Source: Pedomonas sp051304405 (GTDB lineage: Bacteria; Pseudomonadota; Alphaproteobacteria; Sphingomonadales; Sphingomonadaceae). From it: 64,000 nucleotides of DNA. Position numbers and translations under genes: made by a program. This document shows, one piece after another, positions 51,404 to 59,430 of the stretch. Position 1 is the stretch's first letter. The number at the start of each line of letters is the position of its first letter. The notes below the pieces were generated by a model that made no database searches, had not been told where the DNA came from, and was given only the letters and a program-made list of their open reading frames with translations. Location: contig NZ_JBPPGG010000004.1 in NCBI RefSeq assembly GCF_051304405.1, positions 62,001-126,000 of the forward strand, given 5' to 3'.

Positions 51404-52255
51404 GTGGAAAGCCTCTCTCCCCTCCAGCGCGACGCCGATCTGGTCCAGGACTTCCAGCTGATCCGGACCGTCGCGCGCGAGGCAGGCGAGCTGGCGCGGC
51501 GCTATTTCCACGAGCCGCTCGAGGCGTGGGAGAAGTCGCCGGGCAACCCGGTGAGCGAGGCGGACCTGGCGGTCGATGCGCTCATCAAGGACCGGCTGCG
51601 CTCGCACCGCCCCCAGTATGGCTGGCTGTCGGAAGAGACGGTGGATGATCCGGCGCGTCTCGGTTGCCGCCGCGTGTGGGTGGTGGACCCCATCGACGGC
51701 ACCAAGGCCTTTGTCGCCGGGGCGGACGGCTTTGCAGTCTCCATCGCGCTGGTGGAGGATGGGCGGCCCATCCTCGGCTGCCTCTACGCCCCCTTGCGGA
51801 ACCTGTTCTTCAGCGCCGCCAAGGACGAGGGGGCAACCCTCAATGGCCTGTCCATCCACGTGGCCGGTTCCGACCGGCTGGAAGGCTGCCGCATGCTGGC
51901 GGACCGGGAGCTGTTCCTCGCCGACTTCTGGCCCGAGCCCTGGCCGCTCATGAAGCTGGACAAGCCCAATTCCATCGCCCTGCGGCTGGGGATGGTGGCG
52001 GCCGGCATGGCCGATGCCGCCGTTGCGCTCCGGCCCAAGTGCGAATGGGATCTGGCCGCGGCCCTGCTTGTGTTGCAGGAGGCCGGGGGCGTCTGCACCG
52101 ATCACCTCGGCGGCCACCCGCGCTTCAACCGGCCGAACCCGGTTTATCCCACCGTCATTGCCGCCAGCGCGGAACTCTATCCGCAGGTGCTGGCCCGCGT
52201 CGCAGCGGGCGTTGCCAGCTGGCAGGTTCGCACCGGGCAAAAGACCATCCCCTGA
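51404..52255 (+). CDS. cysQ: 3'(2'),5'-bisphosphate nucleotidase CysQ-like
   Basis: 283 residues from a GTG start (51404-51406). Inositol-monophosphatase fold: metal motifs LSEETVDDP, VVDPIDGTKAFVAGADGF and CEWDLAAALLVLQEAGG. In the CysQ group the product removes 3'-phosphate from PAP produced in sulfate assimilation; inositol monophosphatase activity is the alternative. It is followed immediately by the tandem repeat array. Confidence 0.85.
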   Translation: MESLSPLQRDADLVQDFQLIRTVAREAGELARRYFHEPLEAWEKSPGNPVSEADLAVDALIKDRLRSHRPQYGWLSEETVDDPARLGCRRVWVVDPIDGTKAFVAGADGFAVSIALVEDGRPILGCLYAPLRNLFFSAAKDEGATLNGLSIHVAGSDRLEGCRMLADRELFLADFWPEPWPLMKLDKPNSIALRLGMVAAGMADAAVALRPKCEWDLAAALLVLQEAGGVCTDHLGGHPRFNRPNPVYPTVIAASAELYPQVLARVAAGVASWQVRTGQKTIP

Positions 52256-52337
52256 TGGGGTAGGTTTCTTCTGACTAATTCATTGAATTTACAGACTTTT
52301 TGTTGCGTGCCGCATGGCGGCGGCCACAAAATGAAAT

Positions 52338-52364
52338 CGCCGGAGCGGACGGACCACTCCGGCG
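52338..52364 (-). terminator. Hairpin of repeat unit 1
   Basis: CGCCGGAG (52338-52345)/CTCCGGCG (52357-52364), 8-bp stem. Reading the reverse strand, it is followed by ATTTCATTTT, so it is a terminator for a reverse transcript antisense to the small ORF. On the forward strand it precedes the SD. Confidence 0.6.
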
Positions 52365-52405
52365 ATTGGCGGGATTTCTCCCGTCGTTCCAGAAGGAGAG
52401 CCAAG

Positions 52406-52483
52406 GTGCCAGAAACCTTCATCCTTCTGGCCCTGATGGTACGTCGGATCATGATCTCCATCAAGATCCGGTTGACCTTCTAA
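52406..52483 (+). CDS. Small hydrophobic/basic peptide, array copy 1
   Basis: 25 residues from GTG: MPETFILLALMVRR then IMISIKIRLTF. SD AGAAGGAGAG (52391-52400), 5 bases before GTG. The hydrophobic core is FILLALMV, followed by RR and an alternating hydrophobic/basic end. Relative to copies 2 and 3 it has substitutions at the N-terminus, but all indels respect the reading frame of this ORF. No known family recognised. Confidence 0.6.
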   Translation: MPETFILLALMVRRIMISIKIRLTF

Positions 52484-52804
52484 GACCATAGGGCCGGGCC
52501 CGGAGAGTCGATGGCTCTCCGGGCATGGCCCGGGAGGGGAAGGCCGTCAGGGAAAAACCGGTGGTCGCAGGCGAAGCGGGGAGAGCGGGCGCAATGGCCT
52601 TGCCTCTTCCCGCTCGGGCGGAACGCAAGTGCCGCCCGCTCAATCCGACGACACCCACCTGGCTCTGAAATGAGGGTAACGGCACGGGGAGGCGGGACGG
52701 CCCCAACGGGCGGCTCCGCCTTCCATATCATCTGTCCCGTATTAATTCATTGATTTTACACGGTTTCTATTGCGAACCCCATGGTGGCAGCTGCAAAATG
52801 AAAT

Positions 52805-52831
52805 CGCCGGAGCGGACGGGCCACTCCGGCG
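52805..52831 (-). terminator. Hairpin of repeat unit 2
   Basis: CGCCGGAG/CTCCGGCG, identical stem to unit 1, followed on the reverse strand by ATTTCATTTT. Confidence 0.6.
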
Positions 52832-52874
52832 ATTGGCGGGATTGCTCCCGTCGTTCCAGAAGGAGAGCGAGGCT

Positions 52875-52949
52875 ATGCAAACCCTCATCCTTCTGGCCCT
52901 GATGGTACGTCGGATCGTGATCTCCATCAAGATCCGGTTGACCTTCTAA
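52875..52949 (+). CDS. Small hydrophobic/basic peptide, array copy 2
   Basis: 24 residues: MQTLILLALMVRR, then IVISIKIRLTF. SD GAAGGAGAG ends 7 bases before the ATG. Hydrophobic residues 4-11 (LILLALMV), R12-R13, then Lys19 and Arg21 give a net charge of about +4. Its protein sequence is identical to that of copy 3; the two DNA differences are synonymous. Possible type I toxin-like peptide or leader; no known family match. Confidence 0.65.
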   Translation: MQTLILLALMVRRIVISIKIRLTF

Positions 52950-53267
52950 GACCATAGGGCCGGACCCGGGGAGCCCAAGGCTCTCCGGGCATGGCCCGGG
53001 AGGGAAGGCCGTCAGGGAAACCGGTGGTCGCAGGCGAAGCGGGGAGAGCGGGTGCAAAGGCCTTGCCTCTTCCCGCTCGGGCGGAACGCAAGTGCCGCCC
53101 GCTCAATCCGGCGGCACCCACCTGGCTCTGAAATGAGGGTAACGGCACGGGGAGGCGGGGCGGTCCCGACGGACAGCTCCGCCTTCCATATCATCCGCCT
53201 CGTATTAATTAATTGAATTTACACGGTTTTTCTTGCGTGCCGCGTCGCGGCAGCTGCAAAATGAAAT

Positions 53268-53294
53268 CGCCGGAGCGGACGGGCCACTCCGGCG
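53268..53294 (-). terminator. Hairpin of repeat unit 3
   Basis: Same 8-bp stem CGCCGGAG/CTCCGGCG, with ATTTCATTTT downstream on the reverse strand. Confidence 0.6.
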
Positions 53295-53337
53295 ATTGGC
53301 GGGATTGCTCCCGTCGTTCCAGAAGGAGAGCGAGGCT

Positions 53338-53412
53338 ATGCAAACCCTCATCCTTCTGGCCCTGATGGTACGGCGGATCGTGATCTCCATCAAGATCCGG
53401 CTGACCTTCTAA
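53338..53412 (+). CDS. Small hydrophobic/basic peptide, array copy 3
   Basis: 24 residues, the same protein as copy 2 (MQTLILLALMVRR start). Two differences from copy 2 are silent: CGT to CGG (Arg12) and TTG to CTG (Leu22). Silent-only change between copies is evidence of selection on the peptide rather than on the DNA alone. SD and spacing are the same as copy 2. Confidence 0.65.
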   Translation: MQTLILLALMVRRIVISIKIRLTF

Positions 53413-53669
53413 GACCATAGGGCCGGGCCCGGAGAGGCGATGGCTCTCCGGGCATGGCCCGGGAGGGAAGGCCGTCAGGGAGAACCGGTGGTCGCAGGCG
53501 AAGCGGGGAGAGCGGGCGCAAAGGCCTTGCCTCTTCCCGCTCGGGCGGAACGCAAGAGCCGCCCGCTCCGCCGGGCAGCGTCCACGCAGCTCTGAAATGA
53601 GGGTGTCCACCAAGGGAGGCGGGGCAGTTCGAAAGGACGGCTCCGCCTTCCAGGGGGGCTGATGACCTC

Positions 53670-54470
53670 CTACCCCCGCGCGGCAGCGGCGTAGAGGGCG
53701 ATGGCGGCGGCGTTGGAGACGTTGAGGCTTTCCACCCGGCCCGAGATGGGGAGTTTGGCCAGCTCGTCGCAATGCTCCACCACATTGGGGCGCAGCCCTG
53801 CGCCTTCCGCGCCCAGCACGAGGCAGGGACGGCAGGTGCCCAGCACGTCGCTGAGGGAGCGTTCGGCCCGGCCATCCATGCCGATGCGCCAGAAGCCGGC
53901 CTCCGCAATCTCATCGAGGGCGCGGGCAAGGTTCACCACCCGTACCCACGGCACCAGTTCCAGACAGCCGGAGGCGGACTTGGCGAGTGCGCCGGTCTCG
54001 GGCGGGGCGTGGCGGTCCTGCGTGACGACGGCGCAGGCGTCGAACGCGGCCGCCGAGCGGAGAATCGCGCCGATGTTGTGGGGATCGGTCACCTGGTCGA
54101 GCACCAGAATCGGGCGCCGGTCCTCCGGGGCGATGTTCTGGAGAATGTCGAACAGGGCCGGGCCTTCCAGAGGATGGGTCTCCAGCACCAGACCTTGAGT
54201 CGGCGCGCCTTCCGGGACGAGTCGCTTCAGCTCCTGCGAGTCCATCACGCGCACGTCGAGTTTGGCGGGTGTTTCCACCTCGGCCAGCGCCTCGCGGGTG
54301 GCGTAGAGGCGCACCAGCCGCCTCTCGGGGTTGGCAAGCGCCGCCGTTACCGGATGCCGGCCGTAAAGCCGCACCAGATCAGGCCGGTTCGGAGCCCGGT
54401 TGGGGGACGATGGACGGCCATTTCGGCCGCCCCGCTCGGGGGAGAATTTTTTTTGTTGTCGCATATGCAT
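53670..54470 (-). CDS. rlmB: 23S rRNA (guanosine2251-2'-O)-methyltransferase RlmB
   Basis: 266 residues (264 if ATG 54462-54464 is used). SpoU-type motifs: LVLDQVTDPHNIGAILRSAA (motif 1), CLVLGAEGAGLRPNVVEHCD (motif 2) and ESLNVSNAAAIALYAAAARG (motif 3). The N-terminus has a basic linker (QQKKFSPERGG) and a substrate-binding segment LVRLYGRHPVTAAL. It makes Gm2251 in the ribosomal P loop. The stop is 17 bases past the repeat array. An open frame continues far upstream to 55748 but has no conserved features. Confidence 0.94.
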   Translation of the reverse strand: MHMRQQKKFSPERGGRNGRPSSPNRAPNRPDLVRLYGRHPVTAALANPERRLVRLYATREALAEVETPAKLDVRVMDSQELKRLVPEGAPTQGLVLETHPLEGPALFDILQNIAPEDRRPILVLDQVTDPHNIGAILRSAAAFDACAVVTQDRHAPPETGALAKSASGCLELVPWVRVVNLARALDEIAEAGFWRIGMDGRAERSLSDVLGTCRPCLVLGAEGAGLRPNVVEHCDELAKLPISGRVESLNVSNAAAIALYAAAARG

Positions 54471-54552
54471 TATTTGGCGTCTCAGCCGTTGACATGAAAG
54501 CCCAAATCGACCATTTAGCCGCCCACGCCAACCACGGCACGATCGTTGAGTT

Positions 54553-54639
54553 GGAGGGGTGGCCGAGCGGTCAATGGCAGCAGACTGTAAATCTGCCGAC
54601 TTCACGTCTACGTTGGTTCGAATCCAACCCCCTCCACCA
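54553..54639 (+). tRNA. tRNA-Tyr(GUA)
   Basis: 87 bases including CCA. Acceptor GGAGGGG/CCCCTCC and a long variable arm (GACTTCACGTCTAC). The anticodon loop CTGTAAA gives GTA (Tyr). Divergent from rlmB, 82 bases away. Just after it a 16-base sequence ACCGTCGCTCTCCGGC is repeated twice. Confidence 0.95.
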
Positions 54640-54893
54640 CCGTCGCTCTCCGGCACCGTCGCTCTCCGGCATGATCCCCTGCTCCGCAACCGTGGTTCTC
54701 GGGTCCAAAATCTCCTGACGGTTCCTGTCTCCTGATTGAATCCGCCGTCCGTGTCCCGGTGCCGTGACGCACAGGGAACGAAATGGGAACGGCGGACATG
54801 GAGGCGCGTTTGCTCCCCCAGATCGCCCGAACCTGCCCCCGTTATGCCAAGGCAAGCAGGCCGGGTTTCCCCCTTCGGACTGGGAGAGACAAA

Positions 54894-55349
54894 ATGGTGT
54901 TCAAGCAATACGGCATGACCGCCTTCGCCGCGGTTGTTGTGGCAGGCATGGCCGGCGGCGCATTGGCACAAGACACCACCGTGCCTCCGGCGACAGGAAC
55001 AGGCGCAACCGGCACCACCACCACCACCGATGCTCCGGCCGCTGTCGCACCGGGCGCGGGCACGGCCACGGAACCGGCAGCGGGCGCAACCGACGCGGTG
55101 GGCACGACCAATGCCTACGGCACGACCGACTCCACCGACGCCTACGGCACGACCGGCACCACCACGACCACCTCCAGCACGACGGTCGACACGCCGGCAC
55201 AGACCGCGACGCCGACGGCCGCCGATGACGATGGCGGCATGGATCTGGGGTGGCTCGGCCTCATCGGTCTGGCGGGCTTGCTGGGCCTGCGCGGACGGCA
55301 CGAGGAGCATATCCGCAGCGACATGGGCCGGCCCACCCCGACTCATTGA
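54894..55349 (+). CDS. Exported Thr/Ala/Gly-rich protein with WGxxGxxG-like tail
   Basis: 151 residues. Signal peptide (FAAVVVAGMAGGALAQ), then a long low-complexity region rich in Thr/Ala/Gly with repeated AYGTTDSTDAYGTTG (about 25-115). The C-terminus, GMDLGWLGLIGLAGLLGLRG then RHEEH, is a WGxxGxxG-type sorting tail: an acidic run, a hydrophobic helix with GxxG spacing and a basic end. SD GGGAGA. Such tails probably target surface export, with an unknown handling system. Expected at the cell envelope. Confidence 0.78.
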   Translation: MVFKQYGMTAFAAVVVAGMAGGALAQDTTVPPATGTGATGTTTTTDAPAAVAPGAGTATEPAAGATDAVGTTNAYGTTDSTDAYGTTGTTTTTSSTTVDTPAQTATPTAADDDGGMDLGWLGLIGLAGLLGLRGRHEEHIRSDMGRPTPTH

Positions 55350-55494
55350 TCGCTTCCCTTGAGGGCGCTCCCTGCCGGGCGACGCCTGGGCAGGAACACG
55401 GGCACAAGGCCGCGGCCGCACCCCCGGCGGCGCGGCCTGCCTCCCCGATTGGGGGGAGGCGGCTCGAATCGCGCGCTCGTGCGTTTTACGGCAC

Positions 55495-55821
55495 ATGAAC
55501 AGCGACACGTCAGACCCGACAAGCGCCGCACCGTCAGCCGAAGGGACCGGACGGCCCGTCCCGGCGTGCGCCGAGGCTGCGTCCGTGGGCGACGTGGGCG
55601 GGGTGCCCCTCCCGCAGGAAGACGCGCTCCCGGCAGAGGGGGCGGAAGGCGGGGCGCAACTGACGGACTGCGAGACGGACGGCGCGGCAGAGGCGGACGC
55701 GGAGATGGACGCGCCGGAGCCGTCCGGCTTGCCCCCCAAGGGGCGCATGCCCTGCCGCCCCTGGCCGCGCCGGAGCGACCGGTACTACGGCTACGGGGGA
55801 CGCGGCCGCAGCGCCTGGTAA
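55495..55821 (+). CDS. Hypothetical 108-residue protein
   Basis: ORF from ATG 55495, ending RGRSAW. The middle is acidic (Ala/Glu/Asp/Gly-rich), ending in a basic aromatic segment RRSDRYYGYGGRGR. No signal peptide, no recognised domain. SD is weak, so it may not be expressed. It lies between the WGxxGxxG protein and tRNA-Gly. The codon pattern does not clearly distinguish it from other frames. Confidence 0.3.
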   Translation: MNSDTSDPTSAAPSAEGTGRPVPACAEAASVGDVGGVPLPQEDALPAEGAEGGAQLTDCETDGAAEADAEMDAPEPSGLPPKGRMPCRPWPRRSDRYYGYGGRGRSAW

Positions 55822-55889
55822 GGCTTGGCAAGGCCTGTCGCGCCGAAGTCCCGGCAGCGGCAAGATCAGCAAAACATGTGGGGAAAGTC

Positions 55890-55963
55890 TGGAGCGGGCG
55901 ACGGGAATCGAACCCGCACAACCAGCTTGGAAGGCTGGGGCTCTACCATTGAGCTACGCCCGC
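55890..55963 (-). tRNA. tRNA-Gly(UCC)
   Basis: 74 bases including CCA. Acceptor GCGGGCG/CGCCCGC. The anticodon loop CTTCCAA gives TCC (Gly, GGA/GGG codons). T-loop GGTTCGATTC. Reverse strand, 210 bases from the RND pump end. Confidence 0.95.
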
Positions 55964-56112
55964 TCGAGCAGACAGATGCTTAGGTTCTGAGGGGTTTCCC
56001 GGTCAAGCGGAAAACGACGCCGCGGCGCGCAGCGCCAACCTCTTCGAGGAGGGGCGCAGCGCGCGGGCGCGGGCGGGTGTTTCGCGGCCCTGCGCCCCAT
56101 GCGAAGCCCCCT

Positions 56113-56147
56113 GCGAAAACGCCCTCCGGCCGGGGGCGGGAGGGCGT
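56113..56147 (-). terminator. Rho-independent terminator of the RND operon
   Basis: On the reverse strand, ACGCCCTCC/GGAGGGCGT (56119-56127 with 56139-56147) has an 11-base loop and is followed by TTTTCG. It is about 30 bases past the pump stop. Confidence 0.75.
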
Positions 56148-56177
56148 TTCCGTGACGTGGCAGTGTCGGTCCGGGGC

Positions 56178-59100
56178 TTATTCCGCCGCCGGGATCTCCG
56201 CCGGTTGCGGATGGTGCGCCGGCGACGCATGGCTGCGATCGCCGGAGGGCGCCTCGCCCGCATGTTTGGGCCGGTGGTCGCCCGCCAGGAAGCTGTAGAC
56301 CACGGGCACGATGAACAGGGTGAACAGCGTGCCGATGGTCATGCCGCTGGCGATGACGAGACCCAGCGAGAAGCGGCTGACCGCGCCCGCGCCCGAGGCC
56401 ATCAGCAGCGGCAGCACGCCCGCCACCATGGCGGCGGTGGTCATCAGGATCGGCCGCAGGCGGATGGTGGCCGCCTTGATGATGGCCTCCGCCTTGCCCA
56501 GGTTCTCGCGCGCCTGAAGCTCGTTGGCGAACGACACCATGAGAATGCCGTGCTTCGAGATGAGGCCCGCCAGGGTCAGGAGGCCGATCTGGGTGTAGAT
56601 GTTGATGGTGAAGCCCGGCGGCTGGGTGGGCCAGTTGCTGCCCACGTTGAACACGAACAGCGCACCGCACAGCGACATCGGCACCGACACCAGAATGATG
56701 AGCGGATCGCGGAAGCTTTCGTACTGCGCCGCCAGCACCAGGAAGATGATGATGAGGGCGAAGACGAAGGTCTCGGCGAGGGTCGAGCCTTCCTGCTTCA
56801 GCTGGCGGCTCTGGCCCTTGTAGTCGTAGCTGAAGCCCTCGGGCAGGATGCGCTCGGCGGCCTCCTCGAGGAACGCCAGCGCCTCGCCGGAGGTGCGGCC
56901 GGGGAAGGGCACGCCCGAGAGCGTCGCGCTGTTCTGCTGCTGGAACGCGGTCAGCGAGTTGGGCTGCACCGAATAGGTGACCGACACGAAGGTGGACAGC
57001 GGCACGAGGTTGCCGCTGGCGGAGCGCACATAGTAGTTGCCCAGCAGCTCGTCGTTCAGGCGGTAGCTGCGCGGCACCTGCGGGATCACCCGGTAGCTGC
57101 GGCCTTCCAGATCGAACAGGTTGATGTAGTTGCCGCCCAGGAGCGTTGCGAGCGTGGCGCCGATGTCGGCCATGCTCACGCCCATCTGGGTGGCCTTCTC
57201 CCGGTCGATGTGCACGTCCGCCTGCGGCTTGTCGAAGGACAGCGACACGTCGGTGAAGATGAACATGCCGCTCTTGTCCGCCTCCTCCTTCAGCTGGGCG
57301 ACGACCGGCTCCAGCGTCTTGTGGTCGCCGAGGGTCTGGATGACGAACTCCACCGGCATGCCGTTGCCGGGCGTCGGCAGGGCGGGGAGGTTGAACACGG
57401 AGGACTTGAGACCCGCGTATTCGTCCAGCTTCGCCTGCAACAGCGGCTGGATCTCGCGCGGGCTGCGCTCACGCTGATCCCACGGCTTCATGAGGAAGCC
57501 GCCCATGCCCTGCGAGCCGCCGATGCCGTTGATGAGGAACGACGTCTGGTACTCGGGGAAGGTCTTGAACATGTCGTGGAAGGTGTCGACATAGGCGTCC
57601 ATGTAGTCGAGCGTCGCCGACTCCGGCGCGCGCCACTGCATGAACAGGAAGCCCTGATCCTCCTCCGGCGCCAGCTCCTTGCGGGTGGCGTCATAGAACA
57701 TGACGCATCCCGCCAGCACCAGCGCGCCCAGCGTCAGCATGGTCCGGCGGGCGGCCAGCGCCTGGCCGAGCCGTGCGGCGTACCAGTTGTCGAGCGCCAC
57801 GAAGTGCCGGTCGAGCCAGGCGGCGAACCGGTTCTGCTCGTGGGGCTTGAGGATGCGCGAGGCCATCATCGGCGACAGGGTGAGCGCCACGATGCCGGAG
57901 ATGACGACCGCCGCCGCGAGGGTGAAGGCGAACTCCTGGAACAGGATGCCCGTAAGCCCCGAGACGAAGCCGATGGGCGCGTAGACCGCCGCCAGGGTGA
58001 TGGTCATGCCGATGACCGGCAGGGCGATTTCCCGGGCGCCGATGATGGCGGCGTCCAGGGGCGTGCGGCCCTCCTCGATGTGGCGGGTGACGTTCTCCAC
58101 CACCACGATGGCGTCGTCCACCACAAGGCCGATGGCCAGCACCAGCGCCAGCAGTGTCAGCAGGTTGATGGAGTAGCCCAGCACCTGGAGCAGGAACAGC
58201 ACGCCGATGAGCGACAGCGGAATGGTGACGACCGGAATGAGGGTCGAGCGCACGTTGCCGAGGAACAGGAACACGACGGCAATGACGATGAGGGAGGCCT
58301 CCAGCACCGTCTTGACCACCTCGTTGATCGATTCGGCGATGTACTCGGTGGCGTCATAGTCGATGGAGACGCTGAGGCCCTGCGGCAGGTCCTTCTTGAG
58401 CGCCTCCAGCTTCTCGCGGACCTTGGGAATGACGGTGAGCACGTTGGCCGCCGGCGCGGTGGAGACGCCGATGTAGACCGCCTTCTGGCCCGCCGCGTAG
58501 GACGACATGTCATAGGATTCGGGGCCAAGCTCCAGATCCGCCACGTCGGCGAGGCGCACGAGGGTGCCGCCCCGGCTGGCGACGGTGAGGTTGTTGAACT
58601 CCTCGACGCTGGACAGGTCGGTCTTGGCGTCCACCGTCGCCTTCACGAACATGTCCTTCAGCTCGCCGGGCGCGGCGGTGAAGTTGTTGGCCTGAAGCGC
58701 CGCGCTCACGTCGGTTGCGGTGACGCCCAGCGCCGCCATGCGGTCCGGCTTCAGCCAGACGCGCATGGCGAAGGTCTGCGCGCCCAGAATCTCGGCGCTG
58801 GCGACGCCGTCGATGGTCTGAAGGGCGGGCTGCACCACGCGCACCAGATAGTCCGTCACCTGCGACGAGGTGAGCGTCTCGCTGTAGAACGAGACGTACA
58901 TCGAGGCGTTGCCCTCGCTGGTCTCGCGGGTGACGACCGGGTCGAAGGCCTCGCGCGGCAGCTCGGAGCGGATCTTGTTCACCTTGGAGATGGCGTCCGC
59001 CACCGCGCGGTCGGCGTCCGCATCGAGGTGCAGCTGGAGCAGCACCTCGCTGTAGCCCTGACCGCTGGTGGACGAGATGGTGTCCACGCCTTCCGTGCCC

Positions 59101-59315
59101 GAGACAGCCTGCTGGATCTTGGTCGTGATGAAGCTCTGCACCACCTCGGGGCTCGCGCCCGGGTAGGTGGTGCGGATGGTGATCTGCGAGTTCTCGAGGA
59201 ACGGGAACTGGCGCACGGTGAGGTTCGCCAGCGCCTGCGCGCCGAGCAGAAGGATCAGGAGGCTGACGACCATCGACAGGACGGGCCGTCGGATAAAAAT
59301 GTCGGTGAACTTCAC
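56178..59315 (-). CDS. RND multidrug efflux pump, inner membrane subunit
   Basis: 1045 residues from a GTG (59313-59315) giving MKFTDIFIRRPVLSMVVS, the usual RND start; GGAGG is 5 bases upstream on the reverse strand. A longer ATG start at 59333 adds six residues and would bury this SD inside the coding region. Twelve membrane helices and two periplasmic loops are typical of AcrB-like (HAE1) pumps. VVDDAIVVVENVTRH in helix 4 carries the proton-relay Asp pair. The adaptor gene lies upstream; no outer-membrane channel gene is present. Confidence 0.92.
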   Translation of the reverse strand: MKFTDIFIRRPVLSMVVSLLILLLGAQALANLTVRQFPFLENSQITIRTTYPGASPEVVQSFITTKIQQAVSGTEGVDTISSTSGQGYSEVLLQLHLDADADRAVADAISKVNKIRSELPREAFDPVVTRETSEGNASMYVSFYSETLTSSQVTDYLVRVVQPALQTIDGVASAEILGAQTFAMRVWLKPDRMAALGVTATDVSAALQANNFTAAPGELKDMFVKATVDAKTDLSSVEEFNNLTVASRGGTLVRLADVADLELGPESYDMSSYAAGQKAVYIGVSTAPAANVLTVIPKVREKLEALKKDLPQGLSVSIDYDATEYIAESINEVVKTVLEASLIVIAVVFLFLGNVRSTLIPVVTIPLSLIGVLFLLQVLGYSINLLTLLALVLAIGLVVDDAIVVVENVTRHIEEGRTPLDAAIIGAREIALPVIGMTITLAAVYAPIGFVSGLTGILFQEFAFTLAAAVVISGIVALTLSPMMASRILKPHEQNRFAAWLDRHFVALDNWYAARLGQALAARRTMLTLGALVLAGCVMFYDATRKELAPEEDQGFLFMQWRAPESATLDYMDAYVDTFHDMFKTFPEYQTSFLINGIGGSQGMGGFLMKPWDQRERSPREIQPLLQAKLDEYAGLKSSVFNLPALPTPGNGMPVEFVIQTLGDHKTLEPVVAQLKEEADKSGMFIFTDVSLSFDKPQADVHIDREKATQMGVSMADIGATLATLLGGNYINLFDLEGRSYRVIPQVPRSYRLNDELLGNYYVRSASGNLVPLSTFVSVTYSVQPNSLTAFQQQNSATLSGVPFPGRTSGEALAFLEEAAERILPEGFSYDYKGQSRQLKQEGSTLAETFVFALIIIFLVLAAQYESFRDPLIILVSVPMSLCGALFVFNVGSNWPTQPPGFTINIYTQIGLLTLAGLISKHGILMVSFANELQARENLGKAEAIIKAATIRLRPILMTTAAMVAGVLPLLMASGAGAVSRFSLGLVIASGMTIGTLFTLFIVPVVYSFLAGDHRPKHAGEAPSGDRSHASPAHHPQPAEIPAAE

Positions 59316-59430
59316 ACCAACCTCCAATGACATGAGCGCCGGAGGCAGCGCTCCTTAAAGCAGTGTGGCCGGCGCATGGGGGGCTGCGCCGCCTGTGACG
59401 ATCCCGCGGGGGGTGAGCCGGCGGACCGGC

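Larger units (their letters stand above)
52276..52742. repeat. Tandem structured unit, copy 1 of 3
   Basis: First of three head-to-tail units (467, 463 and about 448 bases). Each has: an AT-rich leader (TAATTCATTGAATTTACA), a hairpin CGCCGGAG...CTCCGGCG, an SD (AGAAGGAGAG), a 24-25 codon ORF, a nested hairpin (GGGCC..CGGAGAG/CTCTCCG..GGCCC) right after the stop, and further GC hairpins. Copy 1 is the most diverged: GTG start, plus three extra coding bases and two fewer spacer bases. Confidence 0.92.
52743..53205. repeat. Tandem structured unit, copy 2 of 3
   Basis: 463-base unit nearly identical to copy 3 through its centre. It keeps the AT-rich leader, the 52805-52831 hairpin, the SD, the ORF and the trailing nested hairpin. 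The remainder (about 52980-53200) is conserved in all copies: an inverted-repeat-rich GC stretch with the ends GGCTCCGCCTTCCATATCAT. Confidence 0.92.
53206..53653. repeat. Tandem structured unit, copy 3 of 3
   Basis: Final unit. Its leader reads TAATTAATTGAATTTACACG and its trailing end is truncated to GGCTCCGCCTTCC before rlmB ends (53670). It contains the same hairpin (53268-53294), SD and ORF. Because rlmB is read from the opposite strand, the array also forms the downstream region of rlmB. Confidence 0.92.

Noticed and set aside
52742..53393. Reverse-strand ORFs starting MMEITIRRTIRARR in repeat units 2 and 3
   Set aside because: They mirror the small forward ORF. In copy 1 a net +1 change breaks this reverse frame after about 17 codons while the forward peptide is intact, so the forward frame is the selected one.
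53670..55748. A 692-codon reverse frame covering rlmB and far upstream
   Set aside because: Only the last 266 codons match RlmB; the rest overlaps tRNA-Tyr and the exported protein gene and has random composition.
56157..59330. A 1057-codon forward frame opposite the RND pump
   Set aside because: Antisense shadow of a well-supported pump gene; composition is His/Arg/Gln-rich noise.
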